Assembly: GCA_022827275.1 (NCBI GenBank)
Contig: JAJDTG010000009.1
Span: forward strand, 1-59,140
Length of the DNA stretch: 59,140 bases
Source of the DNA: Candidatus Dadabacteria bacterium
GTDB lineage: Bacteria; Desulfobacterota_D; UBA1144; Nemesobacterales; Nemesobacteraceae
Direction of reading: 5' to 3'
Shown one piece after another: positions 8,485 through 17,693 of the stretch. Within the stretch, counting starts at the first letter, position 1, and every line of letters starts with the position of its first letter. Below the pieces are notes generated by a model that worked only from the letters and a program-made list of their open reading frames with translations, was not told the origin of the DNA and ran no database searches. The translations under genes were made by a program, and so were the position numbers.

Positions 8485-8873
8485 TTTTCTCCTCCTTTTA
8501 TCATAAGGTGCAATATATTCACTCGGTTAAAAATCATGTCCGACTCCTCAAGGCGAAACAAACACAGATGGCTTTGAAAACCATCTGAGGCTAACAGCAA
8601 TAAATCTGTTTAGGTTCACCCGATATGTCGACCTTTATTCTACCATAAACAGCAGCTGTTTTTAAAGGGATTTTTCGAAACAATCGGTCAAAACCAGAAT
8701 ATCGGGAGTTTTAACATTATGATTTGACCTTCATGTTCTTCGGGCGTCCGGTTATGTTGAAGACTCTCAAACTTTTCCGGTTAAGGAAGTTGAATCACGG
8801 CTAATCAGTTCAAGTAAAATCCAGAGCCGGACTCCGAAAAACTTCTGCATTTATATTCCGCGGGAAATATGGG
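8485..8873. other. porin upstream region with leader hairpin
   Basis: A 389-nt non-coding region upstream of the minus-strand porin and downstream of the DHS-like gene. Besides the porin ribosome site, it holds a 7-bp inverted repeat, CAGATGG/CCATCTG at 8565-8571 and 8581-8587 with a 9-nt loop, which would form a hairpin about 80 nt before the start codon in the porin mRNA leader. The length of the leader suggests post-transcriptional control, but no known riboswitch or small RNA was recognised and no convincing promoter pair was found. Confidence 0.45.
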
Positions 8874-9941
8874 CTAATCATCGAACTTAAGAAGGGTTCC
8901 TTTCCTTTTTACTTGCGTTTTTTCCGAAAGAGCGTGGGAAACTATGGGGAGGGCTATGGTGGCGTCGCAGTAACACTGAACCATGCTGCCTTCAGGGTTT
9001 TCCTTTCCCCATGAAACCGCCTCTTCAAATGTGCACCCCGAGAGTCCTCCCCACTGTGGAGAGTCGGTCGTGATCTGGATTGCGTATTTATGAGGATAGT
9101 AGGTTTCCTGCTCACCGGTCCCCTTGCGGTTAAGGCCGGCCGCCCTGCCAGGAACCTTCCTGTCCTCGTAAAGAAGATCGCCCGTGACGGCGAAAAGCTG
9201 GATGAAATCTTTCGGCACTCCCCCGCCTATGTAAACTACTCCCGTGTCAACCACGTTTTCGCCCATTCCCATAAACTCCACGTAGTCCTGCATGGCGTCG
9301 ATTGTGAGATGATGTCCCTTGCTTTCGGCTATGAGCGCCGCGTCTCCGTAAGGGCTGTCCGCTATGGCGGGGCAGAAGACCGGAACTTCGTTTCTTGCGG
9401 CCGTGGCTACGATGCAGTTTATGTTTTTCTTGTCGAGCCACTGTCCGCATCTTTTGAGAAATTCCCTTGAGGAGTAGCCTCGGGATTTATCAAGGGTCAT
9501 TACGAATTCAGCTAAGAGTTCGGTCATCTCAAGGTAGTCGGGCTCGGTTCCATAAACATCGTAGTAGCGGTTTATTCCCTCGGAGAAGAGTTTTGCGTCG
9601 TCTTCGTTCGGGGTTCCCTGCCAGTACGAAAAACCCATCGCTTCCACTATATCCTCGGAGATGTTTGCGCCCGTGGGTATCAGAACGTCTATGTATCTGT
9701 TTTCGATCAGCCAGTTTATTATTTTCCACTGCCCGGTTGTGGAAAGGGAGCCCGCGTAGCCGAAAAAGATGGTGAGATTCTCGGCTTCCACCATCTTGCA
9801 GAGAACATCCGCTGCCCTGCCCAGATTTTTACCCTGAAATCCCGTCTGTGCCATCTCCTCGAGCAGCCCTGAGATCGGCTTTCCGGGTGAAACATCTATC
9901 GCTTCTACCTTTTTTCGCAGATAGTCAGAATTTCCCGCCAT
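8874..9941 (-). CDS. deoxyhypusine synthase-like protein
   Basis: A 355-aa bacterial member of the deoxyhypusine synthase family, NAD-dependent aminobutyl transferases that use spermidine. The fold markers are SLSTTGQWKIINWLIEN, VLIPTGANISEDIVEAMG, TGVVYIGGGVPKDF and the active-site EAVSWGK, whose Lys313 matches the catalytic lysine of eukaryotic DHS. Bacteria lack eIF5A, so the acceptor must differ; a polyamine such as putrescine (homospermidine formation) is a reasonable inference, not shown here. It lies 16 nt after leuS on the same strand and is probably co-transcribed with it. Family call firm, reaction uncertain. Confidence 0.88.
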   Translation of the reverse strand: MAGNSDYLRKKVEAIDVSPGKPISGLLEEMAQTGFQGKNLGRAADVLCKMVEAENLTIFFGYAGSLSTTGQWKIINWLIENRYIDVLIPTGANISEDIVEAMGFSYWQGTPNEDDAKLFSEGINRYYDVYGTEPDYLEMTELLAEFVMTLDKSRGYSSREFLKRCGQWLDKKNINCIVATAARNEVPVFCPAIADSPYGDAALIAESKGHHLTIDAMQDYVEFMGMGENVVDTGVVYIGGGVPKDFIQLFAVTGDLLYEDRKVPGRAAGLNRKGTGEQETYYPHKYAIQITTDSPQWGGLSGCTFEEAVSWGKENPEGSMVQCYCDATIALPIVSHALSEKTQVKRKGTLLKFDD

Positions 9942-9957
9942 GCTTTTCTCCTTAACG

Positions 9958-12414
9958 TCAAACCCTTATGTCGACCAGTCTTTTCGGCACATAGACGAAG
10001 TTCTTTATTTCCCGCCCAGCTATGTATTCCGCTACCCTGCTGTCCGAAAGTGCCGCTTCCCTCGCGGTTTCCTCATCTGCGTCCGCGCTTATGGAAATCT
10101 GGTTCCTTACCCTGGAGTTAACCCGCACCGGGATGGTTATCTCCGCACTCTCAAAAGCGCTTTCGTCCCACTTTATCCACTCCGTGTCAACCAGGCTGCC
10201 GCTCTCTCCCGAGAGTTCCCATAACTCCTCAGCGAAATGGGGGGCCATAGGGTAGATAAGCCTTGTTATTGCAAGCAGCGACGCGCGGGCGTGTTCTCTC
10301 CCCACGCTTTTTTCCTTCCAGAGTGTGCTGAGTTCATTGAAAAGCTCCATTACGGCCGATATAGCGGTGTTGAACTTGAAGTTCTCTATATCTTCTGTGA
10401 CTTTTTTTATTGTTCGGTTAGTCGTAGCGGTGAGAGCAGCCGGTTTTCCCTCCGACGGGAGTTTTTTGACCTGCTCTTCGTTTTCCCGTTCGGCGAAAAA
10501 CCCTGTCGCGAAACGCCAGACCCTGCCGAGAAACCTGAACATTCCGTTTACTCCCTGTTCGCTCCACTCAAGATCTTTTTCCACAGGGGCGGCGAAGAGC
10601 ATGAACATCCTTACGGTGTCAGCCCCGTAGCGAACTATCATGTCGTCGGGATCCACGGTGTTCCCGAGAGACTTTGACATTTTCGCTCCGTCTTTTACCA
10701 CCATCCCCTGGGTGAGAAGATTTTCAAAGGGTTCGTCGAGTTGGAAGAGGCCTATATCCCTGAGCACTTTCGTGAAGAACCTCGAGTAAAGCAGGTGAAG
10801 GATGGCGTGCTCTATTCCTCCTATGTACTGATTCACAGGAAGCCAGTAAGAGGCTTTTTCGGGTTCGAACATGCCGCTTTTAAAATCGGGGGAGGCGTAT
10901 CTCAGAAAATACCAGGAGGACTCGACAAACGTATCCATTGTGTCGGTTTCCCGTTTCGCAGGTTCTCCGCAGGCGGGACAGGTTGTTTCGATGAAGCTTT
11001 CGATCTTGGAGAGAGCCGGGATTCGCTCTGCGTCAATATTTATCTCAAGCGGAAGTTCCACCGGAAGATCGGAGTCCGGAACCGGAACCTCTCCGCACTG
11101 CTCGCAGTAAACTATGGGTATCGGCGCTCCCCAGTATCGTTGCCTTGAGATTCCCCAGTCCCGAAGACGGTAGTTGATCTTGATCCCGCCCGCAGCGTTT
11201 TTCTGGAGAAACCCGGCTATTTCCCCGAAAGCTTCCTGAGAGGTTAGTCCCGAGAGCCACCCGGAATCCCCGAGAATTCCCCTTTCCGTAAATGCCTCTT
11301 TTTCTATGTCGAAGACGCTTCCGTCCTCGGGGAAAATCACCTGTTTTATCCCGAGACCGTATTTTTTCGCGAATTCCCAGTCCCTCTGATCGTGCGCGGG
11401 AACGCTCATTACCGCACCCGTTCCGTAGCTCATAAGGACGAAGTTCGCGGTCCATACGGGTATTCTCTCCCCGCTTATGGGGTGGATGGCGGTTATTCCC
11501 AGAGGGACGCCGCTTTTTTCCATTGTTTCAATCTCAGCCTCGGAGACAGGAGCTTTGCGACACTGGGCAAGAAAATCCGCTACCTCGGGGTTTTCCCTTG
11601 CCTTCTCGGCTACCAGCGGGTGCTCGGGGGCCAGGGCCAGGTAGGTTACTCCCATGATCGTGTCCGGGCGCGTGGTGAATATCTTCAAAACGCTTTTCTC
11701 CCCGTCCACGCGGAATTCGGCCTCGACTCCCTCGGATCTCCCTATCCAGTTTCTCTGCATCGTTTTAACTGCGTCGGGCCACCCCTTCATCTTTTCGAGT
11801 TTTTTCAGCAGTTCTTCAGAGTAATCGCTTACTCTTAGGAACCACTGCGGTATTTCCTTCTTTTCGACAACCGCCCCTGAGCGCCATCCCTTTCCGTCGA
11901 TCACCTGCTCGTTTGCGAGCACTGTCTGGTCAACCGGGTCCCAGTTAACTACGGAAGTCTTTCTGTACGCCAGCCCCTCGCGGTGAAGTCTCGTGAAAAG
12001 CCACTGCTCCCAGCGGTAGTACTCAACGTCGCACGTTGCGATTTCCCGGCTCCAGTCGTAGCTGAACCCGAGGCGCATGAGCTGCTGTTTCATCTGGGCG
12101 ATGTTGGTCCGAGTCCAGGTCGAGGGATGTATGGCGTTTTGTATCGCCGCGTTTTCGGCGGGCAGCCCGAAAGCGTCCCATCCGATGGGGTGGAGAACGT
12201 TTAAGCCCCTTGCCCTTTTGAATCTCGAGACGACGTCCCCGATCGTGTAGTTCCTCACGTGCCCCATGTGGATTCTCCCCGACGGGTAGGGGAACATTTC
12301 AAGGACGTAGTACTTTTCTCCGGAGGTCTCCTCGGAGACCCTGTAGGTGTCTTTTTCCGCCCAGAAATCCTGCCACTTTTTTTCGATTTCCTGCGGTCTG
12401 TATTCTCTTTCCAT
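9958..12414 (-). CDS. leuS: leucine--tRNA ligase
   Basis: An 818-aa class I aminoacyl-tRNA synthetase charging tRNA-Leu. The HIGH motif is HMGH (49-52) after PYPSG, and KMSKS is at 578-582. The CP1 editing domain between them shows the threonine-rich TTRPDTIMGVTYLALAPEHPL (from residue 247) and GTGAVMSVPAHDQRD (331-345), so post-transfer editing appears intact. A zinc-type CEQC..CPAC pair lies near 437-482. The C-terminal anticodon-binding and IRVNSR-type extensions are present and length is typical. It leads a likely two-gene operon with the DHS-like gene and is divergent from the uracil-DNA glycosylase gene. Confidence 0.97.
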   Translation of the reverse strand: MEREYRPQEIEKKWQDFWAEKDTYRVSEETSGEKYYVLEMFPYPSGRIHMGHVRNYTIGDVVSRFKRARGLNVLHPIGWDAFGLPAENAAIQNAIHPSTWTRTNIAQMKQQLMRLGFSYDWSREIATCDVEYYRWEQWLFTRLHREGLAYRKTSVVNWDPVDQTVLANEQVIDGKGWRSGAVVEKKEIPQWFLRVSDYSEELLKKLEKMKGWPDAVKTMQRNWIGRSEGVEAEFRVDGEKSVLKIFTTRPDTIMGVTYLALAPEHPLVAEKARENPEVADFLAQCRKAPVSEAEIETMEKSGVPLGITAIHPISGERIPVWTANFVLMSYGTGAVMSVPAHDQRDWEFAKKYGLGIKQVIFPEDGSVFDIEKEAFTERGILGDSGWLSGLTSQEAFGEIAGFLQKNAAGGIKINYRLRDWGISRQRYWGAPIPIVYCEQCGEVPVPDSDLPVELPLEINIDAERIPALSKIESFIETTCPACGEPAKRETDTMDTFVESSWYFLRYASPDFKSGMFEPEKASYWLPVNQYIGGIEHAILHLLYSRFFTKVLRDIGLFQLDEPFENLLTQGMVVKDGAKMSKSLGNTVDPDDMIVRYGADTVRMFMLFAAPVEKDLEWSEQGVNGMFRFLGRVWRFATGFFAERENEEQVKKLPSEGKPAALTATTNRTIKKVTEDIENFKFNTAISAVMELFNELSTLWKEKSVGREHARASLLAITRLIYPMAPHFAEELWELSGESGSLVDTEWIKWDESAFESAEITIPVRVNSRVRNQISISADADEETAREAALSDSRVAEYIAGREIKNFVYVPKRLVDIRV

Positions 12415-12549
12415 TCCGAGGGGAAAGCGTTTGACGGGTTTAGGTCTTGAGTCTTTGCAAACGCGGTCTTATTCTAATTAAAACCCGCCTTGCTTTCAAA
12501 CCCCTTCGCTACCTATCGCTGTTTGTGTTAGACTTTTTCCCGGCGAGCA

Positions 12550-13296
12550 ATGAGTTCCAGTGAATTTAACGAGACGGCGCGGGCGCTTGAAAACTATCTT
12601 CGGTTCTGCAAGGAGATTGGCATAGAGGAGTTGCCGGCTGGGTTAACCGCGGGAGGAACCGAAATAGCGGATACGGAGAAAAACGGAACTGTTCTTTTAA
12701 ATGATCGCAGAAGGCCGAGAGGTTCATCCGCAGTCAAGACGCTTTCCGAAATAAGAGAGGAACTAGGTGACTGCACGAGGTGTCGTCTCTGCGAGACTCG
12801 AAAGAGTATAGTGTTCGGCGAGGGGAATCCCAGTGCAAGGCTAGTGTTTGTCGGCGAAGGCCCCGGAAGGGACGAGGACATTCAGGGAAGGCCCTTTGTC
12901 GGAAGGGCGGGGCAGCTGCTTACGAAGATAATCCGGGCGATGAAGCTCGAGAGAGAGGACGTGTATATATGTAACGTGGTGAAGTGTCGTCCTCCGGGGA
13001 ACAGGAACCCTCAACCGGACGAGGTGGCAAGCTGCGAGCCGTTTCTTAAAAAACAGATAGAAAGCATAAATCCCGAGGTGATAGTTTCCCTCGGAAGCGT
13101 CGCTACCGGACTGATGCTCAAGCTTAAGAACTTCAAGATGGCGCAGTTAAGAGGCACTTTTCACCAGTACGGGGACTCAAAGCTTATGATTACGTATCAC
13201 CCAGCCGCGCTTCTGCGAAACCCGTCTTTTAAAAAACCCGTCTGGGAAGACATGAAGCTTGTGATGAAGGAACTTGGGATATCTGTCAGCGGGTGA
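12550..13296 (+). CDS. type 4 uracil-DNA glycosylase
   Basis: A 248-aa family 4 (thermostable UDGa-type) glycosylase removing uracil from DNA for base-excision repair. Motif 1 is GEGPGRDED with Glu103 in the family 4 position, and motif 3 is ITYHPAALLRNP (from residue 214). A 4Fe-4S cluster is expected from the cysteine set Cys75/78/81, Cys146 and Cys162 (spacing C-x15-C). About 65 N-terminal residues precede the domain, as in bacterial members. Its stop codon TGA (13294-13296) lies inside the acceptor stem of the following tRNA-Arg, a 6-nt overlap, so processing of the tRNA would cut the 3' end of this mRNA. Confidence 0.93.
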   Translation: MSSSEFNETARALENYLRFCKEIGIEELPAGLTAGGTEIADTEKNGTVLLNDRRRPRGSSAVKTLSEIREELGDCTRCRLCETRKSIVFGEGNPSARLVFVGEGPGRDEDIQGRPFVGRAGQLLTKIIRAMKLEREDVYICNVVKCRPPGNRNPQPDEVASCEPFLKKQIESINPEVIVSLGSVATGLMLKLKNFKMAQLRGTFHQYGDSKLMITYHPAALLRNPSFKKPVWEDMKLVMKELGISVSG

Positions 13297-13367
13297 TTAG
13301 CTCAGTGGATTAGAGCACAGGCCTCCGGAGCCTGGGGTCGGGGGTTCGAATCCCCCATCGCCCGCCA
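13291..13367 (+). tRNA. tRNA-Arg (anticodon CCG)
   Basis: A complete cloverleaf of 77 nt with encoded CCA: acceptor GGGTGAT pairs with ATCGCCC (one G-U), discriminator G. The D-stem is GCTC/GAGC, the anticodon stem CAGGC/GCCTG encloses loop CTCCGGA giving anticodon CCG (codon CGG), and the T-arm GGGGG-TTCGAAT-CCCCC is canonical. Its first six bases are also the last two codons of the uracil-DNA glycosylase gene. Confidence 0.97.
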
Positions 13368-13377
13368 CGATGGTATG

Positions 13378-13414
13378 TACCGGAGACATAGTTGACAGTT
13401 TATACCGGAGACAT
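13378..13414. repeat. direct repeat, probable insertion-sequence end remnant
   Basis: Two copies of the 12-mer TACCGGAGACAT (13378-13389 and 13403-13414) lie 11 nt past the tRNA-Arg 3' end, each in a context resembling the non-coding ends of IS481-type elements (GGAGACAT, then GTTGACA or CCTTTACAC). No transposase reading frame remains. I read it as a relic of an insertion at the tRNA 3' flank; the family name is from memory and uncertain. Confidence 0.45.
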
Positions 13415-13480
13415 CCTTTACACTAATATCAGTGGAACTCCCCCGGTGTTGACCGAGCAGCAGCCGATGAATCATCCGGG

Positions 13481-14275
13481 TTATTTTCTAAGGACGGTGT
13501 ACATGGTTTTTTCATCGGACCAGTTGATTTTGTCGGGGTCTTCGTAAGATTCACGGATGTTTTTCCTGAACTCCGCGAGGGATCTTTCAAACTCCTGGCT
13601 CTCATAGAGATAGAAAGTCGAGTAGTGCTTGCTCTGCGCCCTCTCGACCAGCTCCTGCAGGGAATTTTCCCTTGAGAGAACAAGTGTCTTTGTTTCAATG
13701 AGCTCAAGTCCCTCTGTACTTTTAATTTCCGCCTCAAGCCTTTCGGTGCTGTAAAAGTCCGATTCCTTTTTGTTAAAGGACGGGAAGTGTTTTCCCCATA
13801 TGCTTTTCATGCTCTGGGTCTTGGTTCTTGTGTAGATAAAGAGAAACGACCCCTCTCGGAGCACCCTCGCGCTTTCCCTCAGGAATTTCGGTGCGTTGAA
13901 AAAGTGTATGGCGTTGAAGCAGAATACGACGTCAAGCGCCTCATCCCCTATGGGAAGTTCCTGGGCCATGGCGATTTTGGTCGCGTAGTTTCGGATGCCG
14001 TGATCCTCAAGGTACTGCTCGAGGCTCTCAAGCATGAACTCGTTCGTGTCATAGCAGTAAAGAAACAGGTTTTCCTTGCCCAGGTGCTCGAAGAAAAGTC
14101 TTGCGTACCTCCCTGCTCCGGCTCCCACGTCGGCAGCCTTTATTTTCCCCTTGTCCCCTATTATTTCCTTTATGTAGAGCACGGGTTCTGAGTCTGTGAC
14201 TCTCAGGGACCTGTAGATGGCCGCTACCCGCGCATAGTGACTCTGCGTCTTCTTTATGAACTGTTGGGTTTTCAT
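13481..14275 (-). CDS. SAM-dependent methyltransferase, class I
   Basis: A 264-aa methyltransferase with motif I AADVGAGAGRYARLFFEHLG (about residues 40-59), an acidic strand-2 end (CYDTNEFML), motif ALDVVFCFNAIHFF and post-I LRESARVLREGSFLFIYTRT, which together define a Methyltransf_11/25-type fold. The N-terminal QSHYARVAAIYRSLR helix resembles small-molecule or quinone methyltransferases. The substrate is not apparent. A Nudix hydrolase gene lies 48 nt upstream on the same strand and may be co-transcribed. The 3' end is 66 nt from insertion-sequence debris next to tRNA-Arg. Confidence 0.85.
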   Translation of the reverse strand: MKTQQFIKKTQSHYARVAAIYRSLRVTDSEPVLYIKEIIGDKGKIKAADVGAGAGRYARLFFEHLGKENLFLYCYDTNEFMLESLEQYLEDHGIRNYATKIAMAQELPIGDEALDVVFCFNAIHFFNAPKFLRESARVLREGSFLFIYTRTKTQSMKSIWGKHFPSFNKKESDFYSTERLEAEIKSTEGLELIETKTLVLSRENSLQELVERAQSKHYSTFYLYESQEFERSLAEFRKNIRESYEDPDKINWSDEKTMYTVLRK

Positions 14276-14323
14276 TCGTTCCTCTCCGGTGTGAGTATGA
14301 AATTGCGATTGCCGCTTAAGGCT

Positions 14324-14740
14324 TCAGCCCTGGGACTTCAAGGCTAGGATGTTTCTCTCAAAACTTTCTGCGACTTCCCGAAACAGGTAGGCGACCGTGT
14401 CGGGAAGGTCGTCAATCCCGCACCATTTTCTTTTTCTGTCCCTTTCGTAATCTCCCGTATCCTCAATGGCCCTGGCGCGGAAAAAAGTATAGAGAACGTG
14501 CCTTTTTCCCCCTTCAATGATCATTATGTCCAGAGGCTGCTCTATTTCCACCTTGTAGCCGCTTTCCTCAAGACATTCCCTCTCCGCCGCCTCGGCGGGA
14601 GTTTCACCGTAATCGACTCCTCCGGCGGGGAAAACCCACGAATCATTGAGTTTTCTTGAACTCACCAGAATGACTTCAATTTCCCCAAGGCTGTTTTCCC
14701 TGTAAGCGACGACGCCTGCCTTTTGTACGGGTTTACGCAT
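14324..14740 (-). CDS. Nudix hydrolase
   Basis: A 138-aa Nudix protein hydrolysing a nucleoside diphosphate linked to another moiety. The Nudix box GX5EX7REUXEEXGU fits residues 40-62 exactly, with Arg54, Glu55, Glu58 and Glu59 as metal ligands. Flanking features (AGVVAYRE, ILVSSRKLNDSWVFPAGGV, the late KRKWCGIDD) resemble the diphosphoinositol polyphosphate/ApnA-hydrolase branch, so dinucleoside or inositol polyphosphates are possible substrates. It is the first gene of a likely pair with the downstream methyltransferase and is divergent from the DUF255 gene. Confidence 0.9.
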   Translation of the reverse strand: MRKPVQKAGVVAYRENSLGEIEVILVSSRKLNDSWVFPAGGVDYGETPAEAAERECLEESGYKVEIEQPLDIMIIEGGKRHVLYTFFRARAIEDTGDYERDRKRKWCGIDDLPDTVAYLFREVAESFERNILALKSQG

Positions 14741-14915
14741 TTAGGTGAGAATGTTAGCCTAAAAATAGAATATGAACAGAAAGAAATTATTATTTTCCCC
14801 GATCGGAGGAGATTTCTCCGGCAGGTTTTTCAAAGCTGGTAAGGTCTTACCTCGCATGCAACTTAATTCTTGGTTGGGCTGTATAATTTCCCAATTTTCC
14901 AAAGCGGAGGTTTAA

Positions 14916-17030
14916 GTGTCAAACAGGCTTAAAAACGAAAAGAGTCCCTATCTTCTCCAACACGCGGAGAATCCAGTTGACTGGTATCCGTGGGGAGAGG
15001 AGGCGTTCAAGAGAGCCCGGGAGATGGGAAGACCGATATTTCTTTCCATAGGATACTCGACCTGTCACTGGTGCCACGTTATGGAGCACGAATCCTTTGA
15101 GGATCCTGAGGTGGCGGGGCTCATGAACGAGAACTTCGTCTCGATCAAGGTCGACAGGGAGGAGCGTCCCGATATCGACAATATCTACATGACTGTCTGT
15201 CACGTGATTTCAAGGAAAGGATGCGGCTGGCCTCTTAACATAATCATGACGCCTGAGGGGAAACCCTTTTTTGCCGGAACCTATATACCCAAGGAGAACC
15301 GTTACGGTAGAGTCGGGATGAAGGAGCTTGTGCCGGCGATAAAAGAACTATGGGAGAACAAAAGGGAAGAGGTTGTGGAGTCGGCCCGGCAGATAACCGA
15401 CGCTGTCTGCAGCCTTGGAGATTCGCTGCGGAAAGCCGAGGACTCCAATCTTAACGAAAAAACTCTTGATCAGGCCTACAGTTACTTTCTTTCGACTTTC
15501 GATCCGGATGAAGGTGGCTTCGGGAGAGCTCCAAAATTTCCGACTCCTCACAACCTGATGTTTCTGATGAGGTATTACGGACGCACCGGGAAGGATGCTT
15601 CCTTGAGGATGGTTGAGAGGACGCTTCTTGCTATGGGAAGGGGCGGTATATACGACCATGTGGGTTTCGGTTTTCACAGGTATTCGACCGATTCGCGATG
15701 GCTTGTTCCCCATTTCGAAAAGATGCTTTATGACCAGGCGCTTTTGGCTATCACTTACACAGAAGCATGGCAGATCACGAAAAACCCGTTTTACGAAAAA
15801 AAAGCGAGGGAGATACTCGAATACCTGATTCGGGACATGACCTCTCCCGAAGGAGGTATTTACTCGGCCGAAGATGCTGACAGCGAAGGGGAGGAGGGAA
15901 AGTTCTATCTTTGGACCGTAGAAGAAGTAGAGGAACTTGTGGGAGCGGAAGATGCAGAGCTTCTCTCAGACGTCTACAATCTTTCCCGCGACGGAAATTT
16001 CACGGACGAGGCGACGGGAGAGCAAAGCAATAGGAATATATTTCACCTGAAAGAACCCTTGGCGGACACTGCGGCACGGCACGGCATCCCAGCCGAAGCG
16101 CTTGAGAGGAAACTTGAGAGCCTGAGGGAGAAGCTTTTTGCCTGCAGGGAAAAAAGAATTCATCCCTACAAGGACGATAAGGTGCTCACGGACTGGAACG
16201 GAATAGCTATAGCGGCGTTTTCAAAGGCGGCGGTGGCTTTCGGAGAGGAAAGATATTCTGACGCTGCGCGGGGTTCAATAGAATTCATAATGCGGAATCT
16301 TTTTCGCGATGGAAGGCTTCTTCACCGCTACCGCGAGGGCGAAGCGGGCATAATGGCAAGCGTCGATGATTACGCTTTTTTCATATGGGGGCTTCTTGAA
16401 TACTACGAAAGCGTTTTCGACGAAAAATCCCTCTCTTTGGCTATTTCTCTCTGCCGGGATCAGTTTGAACATTTCTGGGATGAAGAGTTTGCGGGTTTTT
16501 TCTTCACGGCCGATGACGGCGAAGCTTTGATAACCAGACAGAAGGAAATTTATGACGCGGCGCTTCCGTCTGGAAACTCGGTTTCGACACTTAATATCCT
16601 GAAGATAGCGAGGCTGACCGCCAACCCCGAGCTTGAAGAGAAGGCAGCCCGGATGGCCGCGGCTTTTTCTCCCCTGATCTCAAGACACCCGGCTTCTTTT
16701 TCAATGCACATGAGTTCTCTTGATTTCATGCTAGGTCCTTCTTTCGAGATAGTCATAGCCGGGGACAGAAATTCTCCCGAGACCCGCCGGTTTCTCGACG
16801 CTCTATCGGGCGAGTATTTGCCGAACAAGGTGGTGATACTGAAAGATGCGGCAAATGAAGGGGAGATTTCAGGAATTGCCCCGTTCACGCAGGGCCATAA
16901 CCCCCTTGAAGGGAAACCCGCGGCGTATGTGTGCTCAAATTATGAGTGCCGACTTCCGACGGCCGACCCGGCGCGGATGCTTGAGCTTATACGAGAAGGA
17001 AGAAGTCTCGATAAAACCCCTGGGGAGTGA
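14916..17030 (+). CDS. DUF255 thioredoxin-domain protein (YyaL/SPATA20 type)
   Basis: A 704-aa cytosolic protein of the highly conserved YyaL family. The N-terminal thioredoxin-like domain opens with [21 protein letters not shown] and carries a CHWC centre (Cys50/Cys53). The rest is an alpha/alpha six-barrel resembling N-acylglucosamine epimerases and glycoside hydrolases, with signatures [35 protein letters not shown] and [10 protein letters not shown]. The biochemical role is unknown; a redox or sugar-related function has been proposed for the family. The start is GTG at 14916 with GGAGG 8 nt upstream; a TATAAT (14882-14887) is a plausible -10. It stands alone. Confidence 0.93.
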   Translation: MSNRLKNEKSPYLLQHAENPVDWYPWGEEAFKRAREMGRPIFLSIGYSTCHWCHVMEHESFEDPEVAGLMNENFVSIKVDREERPDIDNIYMTVCHVISRKGCGWPLNIIMTPEGKPFFAGTYIPKENRYGRVGMKELVPAIKELWENKREEVVESARQITDAVCSLGDSLRKAEDSNLNEKTLDQAYSYFLSTFDPDEGGFGRAPKFPTPHNLMFLMRYYGRTGKDASLRMVERTLLAMGRGGIYDHVGFGFHRYSTDSRWLVPHFEKMLYDQALLAITYTEAWQITKNPFYEKKAREILEYLIRDMTSPEGGIYSAEDADSEGEEGKFYLWTVEEVEELVGAEDAELLSDVYNLSRDGNFTDEATGEQSNRNIFHLKEPLADTAARHGIPAEALERKLESLREKLFACREKRIHPYKDDKVLTDWNGIAIAAFSKAAVAFGEERYSDAARGSIEFIMRNLFRDGRLLHRYREGEAGIMASVDDYAFFIWGLLEYYESVFDEKSLSLAISLCRDQFEHFWDEEFAGFFFTADDGEALITRQKEIYDAALPSGNSVSTLNILKIARLTANPELEEKAARMAAAFSPLISRHPASFSMHMSSLDFMLGPSFEIVIAGDRNSPETRRFLDALSGEYLPNKVVILKDAANEGEISGIAPFTQGHNPLEGKPAAYVCSNYECRLPTADPARMLELIREGRSLDKTPGE

Positions 17031-17122
17031 TGGTTACACGAGTAATTCCCCGGCATTATATTTCAACCAGAGAGCCTGATGCGGATTAGGACAAGGCATT
17101 TTTCCACAATTCCAAGTTTTGA

Positions 17123-17689
17123 TTACTGTCCGTGGGCAAGCCCGTAGAACAGGAATTGGTCGGTCCACAGTTCCACTTGTAAACCGTTTGTTTCATAAAT
17201 GCCTGGTTCGACATCTTTTATGTCATCTGCTATTGGCAAAACATATAAGGTATAAATAATTTGGCTTTTGCGGTGACTCAACTTCAATTGAGCTGCCTGG
17301 GAACCCTGAATGGTGCAGTACTTGCCGCCTACGAGGACAAAATCCCGAACCAGCTCGCCGCGGCGGGGCCGGATGGAGAAGTCCAACTCGCTGAGAGCGG
17401 CCTGTACAACGTCATACTGATCTGATTTTACCACCAGAGCTCCGTGTTGCCGGTGATTGTGTCCGATTTCAGTGACTACCTGATGGGTAAGGCTGCTGTC
17501 CGTACTAATGTGCATCCATAACCCAATTCCAATTGTCAGAAGTATGGCTGCGGCCAGCGGAATAAGATAAGAACTACGGCGACGGGTTCCGCCCATCTCA
17601 TGGACGGAGGCTTGTATTGCCGTGATTTTGTCCGAAGCAATGCGTTTGCTTCGATAGTAGTTATTGAGTTCTTGCTCCAATTTCTTCAT
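17123..17689 (-). CDS. putative anti-sigma factor, single-pass membrane protein
   Basis: A 188-aa protein with a short basic/acidic N-terminal cytosolic part (1-38), one transmembrane segment (about 41-59, LIPLAAAILLTIGIGLWM) and a periplasmic domain of about 125 residues with the sequence GGKYCTIQG. It follows the ECF sigma-factor gene by 4 nt, the classic arrangement of a cognate anti-sigma factor. I see no zinc-binding HxxxCxxC motif, so it is not a ZAS-type anti-sigma; the call rests on topology and gene order. Confidence 0.6.
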   Translation of the reverse strand: MKKLEQELNNYYRSKRIASDKITAIQASVHEMGGTRRRSSYLIPLAAAILLTIGIGLWMHISTDSSLTHQVVTEIGHNHRQHGALVVKSDQYDVVQAALSELDFSIRPRRGELVRDFVLVGGKYCTIQGSQAAQLKLSHRKSQIIYTLYVLPIADDIKDVEPGIYETNGLQVELWTDQFLFYGLAHGQ

Positions 17690-17693
17690 GGTT

